NCBI GenBank assembly: GCA_033558025.1
Contig: JAUCEF010000016.1
Location: 620,001-684,000, forward strand
Direction of reading: 5' to 3'
From: Phytophthora sp. 'mugwort'
Taxonomy: Eukaryota > Oomycota > Peronosporomycetes > Peronosporales > Peronosporaceae
Length of the DNA stretch: 64,000 nucleotides
Below, one piece after another: positions 1 to 10,434 of this stretch (its first letter is position 1; each line of letters begins with the position of its first letter). Position numbers and translations under genes: made by a program. Under the pieces are notes generated by a model. It worked only from the letters and a program-made list of their open reading frames with translations, did not search any database and had not been told where the DNA came from.

Positions 1-265
1 GGATGAGAGCGGCGGCGCTCGAGAGCGATCATCCACTTCTGGGGGGACATTCGCCCACCCAGGTTCGCTTACTTGCTGCTGGCTTCATGCTTGCTGCGTC
101 GTTGGGATCAGGTTGAGGGCGGGAATCACATACTTCCGGCGCAACACAACATCAACTGCTGTGGAAGCAACGCTTTGACCTTGTGCTTGTGCCGTCAAGT
201 GACATCTAGTTTGATTGCCTCGTTGAATGCCTCATACGGTTGCTCGCCATTGCAAGCCCGCTTGG

Positions 266-516
266 TTATTATCAAGCACTGCTATGTCATAACCGGTCCA
301 CCGTGTACCCGAACTAGCTCGTGTCAAGGCGTACTTTTCAAGACGTGGTTGGATCATCGATACCATCTCCAAAAAACCGGTTTCAAGACGTGGTTGGATC
401 ACCGATACCATCTCCAAAAAACCGGTGATCCAACCACGTCTTGAAAAGTACGCCTTGAAACGAGCTAGTTCGGGTACACGGTGGGCCGGTTACGACATAG
501 CAGTGCTTGATAATAA
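266..516. mobile_element. Foldback (MITE-like) element
   Basis: Two 91-base arms (266-356 and 426-516) are inverted copies of one another with only a few mismatches, both starting TTATTATCAAGCACTGC at the outer tip. The centre carries two tandem 45-base copies (337-381 and 382-426) that duplicate the inner end of the arm. There is no credible coding content; open frames across it read through the repeat. The arms could fold into a long hairpin. It lies just beyond the C-terminal end of the hAT transposase remnant, so it may be a terminal part of that element or an independent non-autonomous one. Target-site duplication is unclear because the tips are AT-rich. Confidence 0.8.
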
Positions 517-576
517 TGTGAGAAGGCCAATGCACGCGCCAAATAAATAATGCAATTGCAACTCCAACATGTATTA

Positions 577-1975
577 GCCAGAATCCGTTACAGCGCTGCA
601 TGGCACGGTCCACTGCTGAAGTATCCCAGAATCGATCGCTCTCGCGCAGGAACGGCATCGTCTCTAGCGTGGCAGGCGGGAGGCTGTTGCGTTCCTAAAT
701 GTAGTGCGAGCCGTACTGAAAAAATGCTCGATCTTTTTCGAGGTCGGCGGAATGCCGTCGAGTAGATCATAGTGGGGCTTCCGCGCCTCTAGCCGATGAG
801 GTTTCGTTAGTCCCTGGACAACTAGATTTCCGGAGTACATCACTCGTAGCACCCGCTTACAAACAGAAGACTTCAGCGCCGTTTTTTGTAGCAGCGAGTC
901 GAGCACCAAATGTTTTTCAAGACAAGGACACAACCTGGTACAAATCTAGCGCTTAGTCCGAAAAATTGGGGCGCGTTACAACCAGTCCATCGAACCATAC
1001 TCGGACATCATGAAGGCTAGCACACTGGCTTGTAGAGCCTATGATACGAACTCGATATATTTCAACTCCGCATAGAGAGCCCTCAGGCGCCGATTGCAGG
1101 CTGGGGGAAGGCAGCAAATTCATTTCGTCATCTGTGGTCAGGAGGTGGTAATAGCGATGCACCATAGTTACGTGCAGTCCCAACAAGTATTCTGGCAGAT
1201 GATCGGTCGCAAGGGATTCTAGAAGCAGCAAGCAAAACAAGATCATGTTAGTATGAATATTTTATTCAAAATAGTAATAGTAAGTCGATATAAGAGTCTT
1301 ACAAAACTCGCCGAAGTTTTGATGAGTGTTTCAGAGTGCGGGGCTTCAGCATGAGAGCTGGCACGGCAGCTAAACCTTCTTCATACTGCTCGAGATGACG
1401 TTGCACAGCACAGTTAAGGCGTTGACTCGCGCATCCGACCAGTGGGACTAGAACGATGGTAGCCAGGCGCCTGTCGACGGAACGGTTATCAGGAACCAAG
1501 TAAACGCAGTCACTTAGCGCTTAGCGGAAACTGCTCGGAGAGGCCAAACAGGAAGTCTCGGTGGTTGTAGGCAGAAAGGTCGTCGTCTGGCTCTTGGAAG
1601 AATGTTTTATTTAGCGCCATGCTTGGGGGAGTCGTAGCGGTTCACCGACGTATGGCGAGCATAGTGAAGTACAGAGCCGGTTTCAGCCGTCGTCGTCGCG
1701 AGCATATCGTCTTCGAAGTTCGGGTGCTCTCGCCGGACGTGTTGCATTAGATCGAAGATTATTTTTTTTTTTAATCCATTGTGCCTCGGCTGCTTGCGCA
1801 CGGTACCACAACGAAATCGATAGTAGTGGGGAACAGACTCGTCGTACTGGTCACGCCAGGGCGTGAAGAAGTACGCCCCAGCATGCGCATAGGAAAGAGA
1901 AGAGCGAGGGCGCGGCGAGCACGTCATGTTGGTTGATGCGAATGGGGAGTTGTCGTGCATCGTTGGGAGTTGCAA
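577..1975 (-). pseudogene. hAT-family transposase remnant
   Basis: Reverse-strand pieces in several frames line up in the order of a hAT transposase. At 1607-1900 there is a BED-finger-like stretch (RCGTVRKQPRHNG, then LMQHVRREHPNFEDDML). At 1299-1480 comes the RNase-H-like part with PDNRSVDRRLAT and PLVGCASQRLNCAV. At 953-1246 comes TTDDEMNLLPSP and DVRVWFDGL. At 664-760 comes the C-terminal dimerisation region (LLDGIPPTSKKIEHFFSTAR), followed at 577-658 by FLRESDRFWDTSAVDRAM. Several frameshifts and stops separate the pieces, so no functional protein is expected. A run of about ten T residues near 1763-1772 interrupts the finger. Family assignment rests on recognised hAT motifs; the exact subfamily is not determined. 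Confidence 0.75.
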
Positions 1976-2693
1976 AACAGCTATGCTGCGTAGCGTAGTG
2001 CGTCAGAGGAAGACATATGACTCCCCGAGTCTTAGCTGTGCCTATCCTACCCCTAAGGTCTCCGCAGAGGCTTAGATCACTCTAGTTATACCACTAGAGA
2101 CTCAAAGGGTCAGTATTCCTAAACCTAGGTCAATACTCTCTTTGATGCTAAAACTGAACTGTTATTTGTTTGCGTATCTGTGGCAAAGCCACCTGTGGTG
2201 TAAATGTATGACTCTAACTATCTACCATAGTTACCTAGTCAAATGCATATCGAGTGGCCCTGTGGCCACGTACTGAAATCCCGTTAATACAAGTGGTACC
2301 AAGTACTACTTACTACAAGGTGACACGTAGCAACGCTACACTCGTGTTACCTTCGTGTAACCCCGTTACATATGCAGTTTGTCATTTGCTGTCAAGGCAA
2401 ATGATTGGCTTACAGAGCAACCGACTTGTAAGATCACATCGCCAATAACTTGCTGTATGAGTATAAGCTAGGGCTTTTACTATCGTTTGCCTTTTCACGT
2501 ACTATTGTTTGTATAAAACTGAGGTAGTATAATAAATTATGATCGCGATAGTATTATGTTCACATTAATTATATGTCCGTGCAAGCCTTCCACAAATTAT
2601 GGGAAAATATATGAACATTATTTGAGCCGCAACTTATTTTTCGACTGCCTTGGGTACAGCCTACTTCTGCACAGCTTCTAGTCAAAGCTCAGC
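1976..2693. other. Non-coding, LTR-like or repeat debris
   Basis: No gene is visible. The stretch contains small hairpins (for example CTCTAGT...ACTAGAG near 2081-2100) and becomes AT-rich after 2450. It could be a fragment of an LTR, but no second copy exists in the window to prove it. Confidence 0.4.
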
Positions 2694-3474
2694 TCAGTTG
2701 TACAAAACTGAATTCGTGGATGAAGGCCATGACGGACGTGGCAGCACCTTAATGCAGCGAGCGAGTTTTCTTCTATATCTTCTGATCACGTGAAAGTAGT
2801 ATATCTGAAGCATAATTTGGTTGTCTTGTAAAAATACTTCTTTCATAGCATTCCCCTTCGCTGTTTTCCGCATCGCCATGGCATATCGCACACGAAGAGG
2901 TTTCTCAGTGACAGCACTGTCCACACGCCTAAGTAGCGATAAAACATCCACATGCTGCTGCTGGGACACGCCGAATTTCCAAGAAGATAAAAGCTCATCG
3001 CACAATCTGAGATCCATAAGGGTGACCATCTTGCGTCAGCTTGTATGTCGCGTACGTACAAACGATCGTGGGTTACGGCCAGCCCTGCGGAACAGCTTCT
3101 TGGAGCTGACGCCGACGATGAAGGCGTCACGGTCACTACCATGCCCTGCTACGGCGTTGCCCTCATTATCAGTCTGCGGCGTAAAGGCAAATCGAGACGC
3201 TTATTCCTCTTCTTCAGTGAAGGCCGCCTCTCAATTTTTCTCCGCTCAGCATCCACAAAGTCACTACCTCCGAGTTTCCCAGGTGACATATGAGCGCTGC
3301 ACGTACTGAGAGCTGGCGCGGCCATCTCGATGAGATCGAAGCGCTCAAAGTATCGTTTCCCACATCCGGATCGGCTTGAGGCCTTGGCCCGTCCAATCTC
3401 GGATATCTTCCTCCATCGCGTGCGTTAAACCGGAGCCGGAGGTGCTGGACTGGTGTCAATTGGTTGTAAGCCAC
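2694..3474 (-). other. Unrecognised coding-like fragment, broken
   Basis: The reverse strand holds three overlapping open frames (3214-3474, 2843-3142 and 2694-3029) that read as possible pieces of one protein broken by frameshifts, e.g. RLDLPLRRRLIMRATP, then LAVTHDRLYVRDIQADARW, then RKTAKGNAMKEVFLQDNQI. I do not recognise a family. Codon use is plausible for coding DNA, but there is no clean start or stop. It may be a decayed host gene or another transposon piece; the forward 162-residue frame over the same bases looks like a shadow. Confidence 0.25.
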
Positions 3475-4150
3475 CTACAACAGCAGTAGACTACTGTGGT
3501 ACGTCCGGGTTTGCGCTCGCCATGTGCACTTCACGCCGACTGGCACGTTGACGTAGTCCTTACAGACACATCGCAACCGCTGGAATCACATGGGATGAAA
3601 ATCTGGAGTCACGCAGGCGTAGCATGGCGCGCGATCATTATCTCGCGACCCGGTACTTCTTGAAATCTGCCGTGAGACCGTCAGTCTCTCGTTGAGGCAT
3701 CGCTGACGTGTTGTCATGGCTGGCTGGAGCAACGACCGTGACCGGCATCCATCGTACATGGGGATGTGGTGGTAGTGCTGTTGTTGGTTGGAATGTGAGT
3801 GGCTACGGTTAGGGGGCGGGGGCGAGGCAAATAACCTGTGTACAAATTGCTCAACTCTAACAGCGGCTCACTGGCGGGTGCATATGGGCCAAAACGGGCG
3901 GTGTCAGGCTCTTCTACAGTGAATGTGGTGATTTCACGGTGCACGTCGTACACTTTTGGTGTTTGGGTAGAATTGATGGTGTAATTAGACAATCATACCT
4001 CCAAATCGATGTCGGTCGATGAGCTGTTGAACTTACGCGAAGAGAATATTCTAGTGGACGAGCCCATGGGCGAGCCGATGGACGGGTCGATGGATGAGCC
4101 GTGTTGGGTGCGAGGTGGGTGATGCCCAGCTTGAACAATGCAAACGTGCG
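3475..4150. other. Intergenic, nothing recognised
   Basis: Only short frames in conflicting phases; no conserved motif, RNA gene or repeat seen. Confidence 0.4.
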
Positions 4151-4401
4151 CCATACTGGTACCAGTATTTTATGTATTTTTGTATCGAAAAAGATGCTGC
4201 AGAGATTAGATGCAAATGCTGCAATATGATTAGACACTTGCCGGTACCGACTTCCTCGGCTTGCACTGGACACCTTCAGATAAGCCCTAAACCCTAGACG
4301 CGTCCAGTCACATTGCAGTATTTGCACCCTTTCGCGATCTCGGCTTATAACTTCCGCTGCAGTTTTTTCGATACAAAAGTATTGGTAATATACCGGTATG
4401 G
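4151..4401. mobile_element. Small MITE-like element
   Basis: Imperfect terminal inverted repeats of about 45-52 bases. The left arm (4151-4202) starts CCATACTGGTACCAG and includes TTTTGTATCGAAAAA then CTGCAG. The right arm (4357-4401), read in reverse, starts CCATACCGGTATA and ends with the same TTTTGTATCGAAAAA and CTGCAG. The roughly 150 bases between are non-coding. Confidence 0.6.
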
Positions 4402-5036
4402 GGCGTGCCCTTCAGCCGGCCATTCGTAGATGCTCCGAGCATCAAGCAAAGCGTCTCGCTCTAAACGGCGGACGCAATATCTCCGCCGCGATAAGCTGAC
4501 TGTCGCTCGAGCTTCGGAGGAGTCCAAAGACGTCGCTAAGGTTATCCATGAGTTCTACCCCGACTTTAGCGACTCAACTTCGAGTCTAGACGTAAACTTG
4601 TGTTAAGGTGGCTGTGTGAGAAGAGAATTTGAAGATCAGTGCAATGGATCCGCTCCGTGTTGGACAGCTTGTCCGCGGAGACTATCGCTAATGGCTACAA
4701 GAAAGCTAATGGGCCGCTACTCACCGAGGTGGACATGGCAGCAGCGGACCTCATCGAAACACACGCCAAATAGTGTGTCATTGTGGTCAAAATTGTGGTG
4801 CACTCGGACAACGACATTACGACAAAAAATAGATTTTCTTAGAGCTTTAATAAAATATATAAGGTAAGTCATCGCTTTCGTGGCCCCCTGCCAGTTTCGT
4901 GGCCCGACAATATCAACCAATGGAACCGCCTGATTTGAAACTGATCGGTTTGATTAGCTGAAATTAATGAAAGACTCTTAACGCAGGTACCCTCGGATAG
5001 CTTGTGAACCATAACTTCGAGAAGGGCGAGGCCATC

Positions 5037-6353
5037 ATGGCCTACACTGACAAGGACTTACAGGCAGTAGTTTAAGCGACCCTCAACGGCGAGAAGCGTG
5101 CGGTTGCGTGCGCAAGGACTGGCATTTCTGCAAGCGCTCTGAAGAAGTGGGTGGCTGTTGCCCGCGCTGGACGGCCTGTCGAGGTCGACGGCGAGGCCTT
5201 TCTCCTCTGTTAGCGAGGAGGCGGAGAAAAGCATGGAGAAGTGGGTACTGGGGGGGGGGGGGGGGGGGGGGCACTCCACTTGTGCCTCCGCCGCTCGCAA
5301 TCCGTTGCTCAAGTACGCAATACCGTCGAGACTGTTGATCTAACTACGCTCTTTGGTTCACTAGCAAAGGTAATATTGAGAATAACATGGGATCTCTTCG
5401 CATTTTTAATGTTGATGAAACTGCATTTGAGACGAATAAGAAGACGTCAAAGGTAATAGTGGCCCAAGGATCGAAGAATGTATGGCACACCGACACCCAC
5501 TCCAATTTCCACCTGTCGATTGTGGCATGTGCAAGCGCTAGCGGATGTGTTGTTCCCCCTCTATTCATATTTCCTGGTGAGCGTGTGGAGCTTTAGGTGC
5601 TAAAAGATTGCACTATACAGGGCGCGGCCGTGACGACGACGGAAAAGGCTTTTATGAACGCTTGGTTATTTGAGCAGTGACTGGCGTTTTTGGCCAATGC
5701 CGTTCCCACTCCTGTTAAACGGCCACTACTTGTCGTGTTGGACGGCTGCAGTTCTCATTACTCCACGACGATTCTTGCGACTGCAAAAAAGTACGGCATT
5801 CTGCTGCTGGTATTCTACCAGCAAACGGAACCCACCTTCTGCAGCCGCTCGACGTTGCCGTTTTCTCATCGTTCAAGGCGAAGTTAAAGTTGCTCGTCCA
5901 GGAATGTGCCGTGACAATGGGGAGGTGAACGTCAACAAGGTGACAGCTGTCCGATTGGCATCACTGACGTGGGACGCCTGCACTTCGGCAAAAATATCAA
6001 GTCGGGGTTCGAGAGCTGCGGTATAACCTTCTATCGCTTGCCAAGATGCAGAGCAAGCTGGCCAACTTCCAGCGAAATGGCGCTCCGTCCCAAGTGCAGC
6101 GTGCAAAATGGCTACAAGTGAAGCAAGTTGTCCAGCAAGGGATCTTACTCCTACCCGCCCCTGTTCAAAGCGGAAGCAGCGAAAAACAGTGACAGTATCC
6201 GGACGACTTCTTACACAAGAACTGCTGGACGAGATAGCTCTGGCTCAGTCGATGAGCAGAGCGAAGAGACCAAAACGGCTTCGGAAGAAAGCGGAAGCAG
6301 CAGCGTCTGCACTGACGCCTGTCGCACCGCCAATCGAGTATAAGTTCGTGGTG
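5037..6353 (+). pseudogene. Pogo/Tigger-type DDE transposase remnant
   Basis: Would be the transposase of the surrounding element (Tc1/mariner superfamily, pogo branch). From the ATG at 5037 a helix-turn-helix-like N terminus is visible (MAYTDKDLQAVV, stop, then CARTGISASALKKW). From 5390 the DDE domain begins with FNVDETAF, containing the first catalytic Asp. The second Asp region, LLVVLDGCSSHYS, is near 5728-5760. The THLLQPLDVAVFSSFK block at about 5830-5880 is reachable only by a frame change. The CENP-B-like second DNA-binding domain is missing between 5230 and 5380, where a 22-base G run sits. Internal stops and frameshifts mean it is dead unless some are sequencing errors at homopolymers. 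Confidence 0.75.
5250..5271. repeat. 22-base G homopolymer
   Basis: Uninterrupted G run inside the pogo transposase remnant, where the protein loses its second DNA-binding domain. It may be a real expansion or an assembly artefact. Confidence 0.9.
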
Positions 6354-6929
6354 TGATTGGAGTTGTAGATGCACTGCGAAACTTAATAAAATATTAAGTC
6401 TGCTCTTTGATTAATTGTTTGTGAGCGTTAAACTCGTACTTACCAGGAATTGACAGATAGGTTAGGTTCATACTGAGCACAAGTCAAAAGGGGCCACAAA
6501 ACTGGCACGCAGAGAATTCTGGGTGCGTTACGAAGTTGGCCAACAATGCGTACAAGAAGCAAGGCGCACCAGGCCAAAAAAATCACTAAAATAGTAAAGA
6601 CGCTCCTGATTTCGATGGTGCCCTTAGTTTTGTTGTCGCCTCTCACAAGGGGAGTTGGGGGTGATGGAATTTAGTGAACCGAAAAGGGCCACGAAAGCGA
6701 TGACTTACCTTATCGGTAGTACTGTACATATTTGCGAGACTGTACTTATACCGGTACTGAAAACGGAGCCAGAATCGGAAAGTCGCTTTTTCTGGGTGGT
6801 ACACTGTGCCGGTATATGGGGTGTCCACTATAAGCCGAGGAAGTCGTATATGTCGATGTTTGACGGAACTCCGACAGCCTGAACCCACGTCACTGAGTTC
6901 AACTCAGTGAGTTGCACATGATTGGCTAT

Positions 6930-6936
6930 TCATTGT
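6930..6936 (+). promoter_or_regulatory. Possible oomycete initiator (Inr) of the protease gene
   Basis: TCATTGT followed by CGTTTTTG, 71 bases before the chosen start codon, loosely resembles the oomycete initiator TCATTYY plus a downstream T-rich element. The sixth base fits but the seventh pyrimidine context is weak, so this is tentative. Confidence 0.3.
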
Positions 6937-7006
6937 CGTTTTTGTCCAATCCCCGGTATTGGTGCCCCTTGAAGAATCTTTGATCGCATTTTCTGATCTG
7001 AAACCA

Positions 7007-8301
7007 ATGAATGTCCCCTTCGTGCTCTTCGCTGCACTCTCGTGCGTGGCCGCAACCGGCACCGATGACCAGAGCCTCCCCGACCTTCTTACGTATGTTT
7101 CCAAGGGCGACGAAGGTTCCTGTCACGGCTTCACGACCAAAGAGACGTGCATGGAGAACAACTGTGCCTGGTGCGTCTGTGCAGCAGTGCCTTCGTCCTG
7201 CTACACGCCTGAGGAGGCAGATCAGCTGCCACCCGCCATCTTCCAGTGCGACAAGGGACAGCAGCTCCAGACGTGGGACTTGACGACCGTTCCGTCAACA
7301 TCGGCGGAGCTCAGCAGCCTGTTTAGGGCATGGAAGAGCGAGCACGGTAAGAGCTACGACTCCCCCACCCAGAACGAGCTCCGTCGCAGCATTTTCGAGG
7401 TCAACGCGCGCTCTGTGGCTATGCACAACAGTAAGGAGGGCAACAGTTTCATCCTGGAGCTCAATGAGTTCGCGGACACCACGTGGGACGAGTTTCAGAA
7501 CTGGTACTTGGGCTCCCCTCAGCAATGCTCGGCCACGGAACAGAACGATGTGGTTTATGGTAATGTGCCCGCGGAGAGGGACTGGAGGGCTGATGGGGCA
7601 GTATCGCCCGTCAAGAACCAGGGCAAGTGTGGCTCGTGCTGGACGTTTTCCACGACGGGCTGTTTGGAGAGCCACCTCAAACTCAAGCACGGCGAGTTCA
7701 CGATCCTGTCGGAGCAGAACTTACTGGACTGCGCGCAGAATTTCGACAACCACGGCTGCAATGGCGGGCTGCCGTCACATGCCTTCGAGTATGTGAAGTA
7801 CAACGGAGGCTTGGATACGGAGGAGGTATGTACCGGTACTCTAATGTGATGTGCCTGCTCACGTTGTGTGGAGCTTAATGGTGATTAATGGTTGCTCCGT
7901 GACAGACATACCCGTACGAAGCGAAGGAGGGCAAGTGCAAGTTCAACACGTACCATGTCGGCGCGCAGGTGGATCAGGTGGTGAACATTACAGCTCGGAG
8001 CGAGACAGAGCTGAAGGCTGCCGTGGGGTCTACTGGCCCTGTGAGCATCGCCTTCCAGGTGGTGTCGGACTTCCGCTTCTACAAATCAGGTGTGTACGAG
8101 TCGAAGGAGTGCCACTCGGGCGAGAAGGACGTGAATCACGCCGTGCTGGCCGTTGGCTATGGCGTCGAGGACGGCAAGAACCACTGGATCGTCAAGAACA
8201 GTTGGGGCACCAAATGGGGAATGGATGGCTTCTTCCAGATTGCGCGCGGCAGCAACATGTGCGGCCTCGCCGACTGCGCCTCATACCCCATCGTGGTGTA
8301 A
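7007..8301 (+). CDS. Papain-family (C1A) cysteine protease, secreted, with I29 propeptide
   Basis: Two exons, 7007-7825 and 7906-8301, joined across an 80-base intron (GTATGT...CAG), give 404 residues. The start at 7007 is chosen because it opens directly into a signal peptide (MNVPFVLFAALSCVAATG). Residues 39-81 form a cysteine-rich module with seven Cys. Residues about 103-165 are an I29 inhibitor propeptide (LFRAWKSEHGKSYDS ... LELNEFAD). The mature domain begins near ERDWRADGAVSPVKNQ. Catalytic residues are all present: Gln205, Cys211 in CGSCWTF, His351 in NHAVLAVGYG and Asn371 in VKNSWGTKWG. The intron splits the common TEE/TYPYEA block and restores it when removed. The enzyme should be made as an inactive zymogen in the secretory pathway and act as an endopeptidase in lysosome-like compartments or outside the cell. 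It is intact and flanked by transposon debris upstream. Which cathepsin subtype it is remains open. Confidence 0.93.
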
Positions 8302-9115
8302 GGCTGTATTGTGTGACGCCGAAGTGGAAGTGTATTACGATTACGGTTTGTCAGCCGCTGCATATACATGTAAGTCGATTTTCTCGTCAGGGTTCAATTG
8401 CCGCCGTCGGACAAGGTGCACCTTTTTCCGAATACCAGATGAAGCAACAAAAACAAATACATCACCGGAATGTTTACTTTGACATCGTCGTCGTCGGAAC
8501 GCACCTGGTGTGTCAACACTTCGGCAATGTGCCAAGCTATGGAGCAACGGTCGGACTTGAGAAATACCGGTAAGGAGCATTCGCACGGGGAGCTCTGGTC
8601 AATGGCCAGTGGCCACGAGGTATTTCGGCTCAGTCCCCATGGCATCATGTCGCGCTGCCGGCAGCGTCTATGGCCTAGGTGCAACGAGTGGTGGCAAACT
8701 CGCGTGCGGTAGGACTGTCCTGTGCTCGACGGGTTTGCTGTGAGCAGCAATTGGACAGAGGCAACGTGCCAGTCAAATTGCCCTCCGACTCGATTAGCGT
8801 TGTAAGAACACAGCGACATACATAAGGAATAGCAGGGAGTTGATGCTCCTTGTACTAAAACCTCGATATCACCAAATTGCCAGCAACATAAATCAGAATT
8901 CATGTAGTTTCACAGTTACCCATCGTATGTCATTGTGCATGCTGTAGAACAGGCTTTACAGGAATCGGGGGCATCAAAACCTGGTGCAATTGGTCGAAAT
9001 CAGTCTGAAATATGGTTTAATTTTTCGTTCTGTCTTAGGATTTGTAAGAAGCGATTCCACCCTATTCTGTCATGCCGCATCCAATCTTCAGAACCCTTGA
9101 CGGGTCTACGAGTGG
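8302..9115. other. Intergenic between protease and zinc transporter
   Basis: No gene recognised. Open frames here (for example the reverse-strand 169-residue frame at 8394-8903) lack motifs and a coding pattern. It contains one TACCGGTA palindrome near 8565. Confidence 0.5.
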
Positions 9116-9122
9116 TCATTCC
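9116..9122 (+). promoter_or_regulatory. Oomycete-type initiator candidate for the zinc transporter gene
   Basis: TCATTCC matches the oomycete initiator consensus TCATTYY and lies 68 bases upstream of the ATG at 9190, a typical distance. The flanking-promoter T-rich element is not clear. Confidence 0.4.
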
Positions 9123-9189
9123 ACAGACTTGATTCGCCAGGCGCCTCCTCACAAAGGATTTCGCCCTCTGCTCGTGACCTTTCCAGAAT

Positions 9190-10434
9190 ATGGGACGCCA
9201 CAATTACAACAGCATGGACGAGACAATGCCGCTGAAAGGCCCGCCGGTCTCCCTTGAGCGCAAGGGCTCGCGCCGCATCCCGCTGACCGAGAGTGCCAAG
9301 CGCGCGCAGCGGAAGCTGCAGTTGGCGTGTGTGTGCTCGCTGCTCTTCATGTGCGCCGAGATTGTGGGTGGTTTCCTGGCCGGTAGTCTGGCTATCATGA
9401 CGGACGCCGCGCATCTGCTCTCGGACGTTGCAGGGTTCTGTATCTCGCTTTTCGCCATCTGGGTGAGCACTATGCCAGCCTCCAACCGCCTGAGTTTCGG
9501 CTTCCAGCGCGCTGAGGTCATCGGTGCAGTTACCAGTGTGCTGGTCATTTGGGTGCTAACGGGAGTATTGGTCTACGCTGCCGTGGAACGCTTCATGGAG
9601 TGTCTAGAGCCCAACCCGGAGGAACACGTGAACGGCAAGCTCATGTTCATCGTGGCCTGCATCGGCCTGTTCGTGAACCTGATTCTGATGCAGATTCTGG
9701 GCCACGGCCACAGCCATGGAGGAGGTGGCGGTCACGGTCACAGCCACGGAGGAGACAGCCATGGCCACGCACATGGAGACAGCAGCTCCAACTCCAGCAG
9801 CGACGAGGAGGAACACGACCACTCGCACGGCCACGGCCACTCCCACGGAGACCACTCCCACTCCCACGGTGGACATGGTCACGGAGACCTAGAGAAAGGT
9901 CTGGACGGAGAAGCTCCCAAGCTGTCCAAGAAGAAGCTCGAGAACTTGAACATTGAGGCCGCCTACATCCACGCGCTCGGCGACTTCATTCAGAGTGTGG
10001 GCGTATGCGTAGCTGGTGGCCTCATCTGGTACAAGCCCGAGTGGCAGATTGCCGACCCCATCGCCACGTTTATTTTCTCCGTGTTGGTGCTGGCCACGAC
10101 GCTCGGCATTGTTCGAGATAGTATTCATGTGCTGATGGAGGGCACGCCGGACGGCATTCGCGCGGACGAGATCGAACGTGGTCTCTATCACTGCTCGTCC
10201 GTTGTGGCCGTGCACGACCTCCACATCTGGTCGCTGAGCGCCGGGCTGCCTTCGTTGAGTGTTCACCTGGTTTCGGATGATGCCGAGACGGCACTGCATG
10301 CAGCTCAGCGCTACCTCATGTCGAAGGGTATCACCCATACCACGATCCAGATCGAGAAAACGGCGACGCTGTACCCGCGCGACTGCAAGTCAGACCTTAA
10401 GTGCGGTCAGGATTCCCCGCAAAATAGCGATTAG
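9190..10434 (+). CDS. Zinc transporter, cation diffusion facilitator (ZnT/SLC30) family
   Basis: A single-exon gene of 414 residues. It should exchange Zn2+ for protons, moving zinc from the cytosol into a vesicle or vacuole or out of the cell. Six membrane segments are visible, beginning at about residue 44 (LQLACVCSLLFMCAEIVGG). The tetrahedral transport site has its two half-motifs intact: H75-x3-D79 in TDAAHLLSD and H261-x3-D265 in HALGDFIQ, the HD/HD pattern of zinc-selective members. Between segments IV and V (about residues 171-238) is a long loop of GHGHSHGG-type repeats with an acidic SSDEEE break, typical of ZnT transporters and plant MTP1. The C-terminal cytosolic domain (VAVHDLHIWSLSAGLPSLSVHLV) is the dimerising ferredoxin-like fold. 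The first ATG is used; a second at residue 9 is possible. It appears intact. Confidence 0.95.
   Translation: MGRHNYNSMDETMPLKGPPVSLERKGSRRIPLTESAKRAQRKLQLACVCSLLFMCAEIVGGFLAGSLAIMTDAAHLLSDVAGFCISLFAIWVSTMPASNRLSFGFQRAEVIGAVTSVLVIWVLTGVLVYAAVERFMECLEPNPEEHVNGKLMFIVACIGLFVNLILMQILGHGHSHGGGGGHGHSHGGDSHGHAHGDSSSNSSSDEEEHDHSHGHGHSHGDHSHSHGGHGHGDLEKGLDGEAPKLSKKKLENLNIEAAYIHALGDFIQSVGVCVAGGLIWYKPEWQIADPIATFIFSVLVLATTLGIVRDSIHVLMEGTPDGIRADEIERGLYHCSSVVAVHDLHIWSLSAGLPSLSVHLVSDDAETALHAAQRYLMSKGITHTTIQIEKTATLYPRDCKSDLKCGQDSPQNSD

Larger units (their letters stand above)
4860..6712 (+). mobile_element. Pogo-like DNA transposon (degraded) with inverted repeats
   Basis: A perfect 27-base inverted repeat (4860-4886 against 6686-6712, starting TAAGGTAAGTCATCG) brackets the transposase remnant. 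A second nested pair, 4889-4905 (TGCCAGTTTCGTGGCCC) against about 6491-6506, differs at one base. Either pair could be the true terminus; the nested pair is closer to the coding region. The insert between 6506 and 6686 is non-coding. Confidence 0.6.

Noticed and set aside
73..444. 123-residue forward frame
   Set aside because: It reads into the arm and both central repeats of the foldback element; the repeated peptide FKTWLDHRYHLQKTG is a by-product of the DNA repeat.
4284..4300. CCCTAAACCCTA telomere-like motif
   Set aside because: Only one and a half copies; not a telomeric array.
5108..5456. Poly-Gly and poly-Pro frames
   Set aside because: They are produced by the 22-base G run in three frames; only the pogo frame has family motifs.
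8394..8903. 169-residue reverse frame between protease and transporter
   Set aside because: No motif, odd composition, and no support from splice or start context.
9604..9882. Reverse Val-rich frame inside the zinc transporter
   Set aside because: Antisense shadow of the His/Gly repeat loop.
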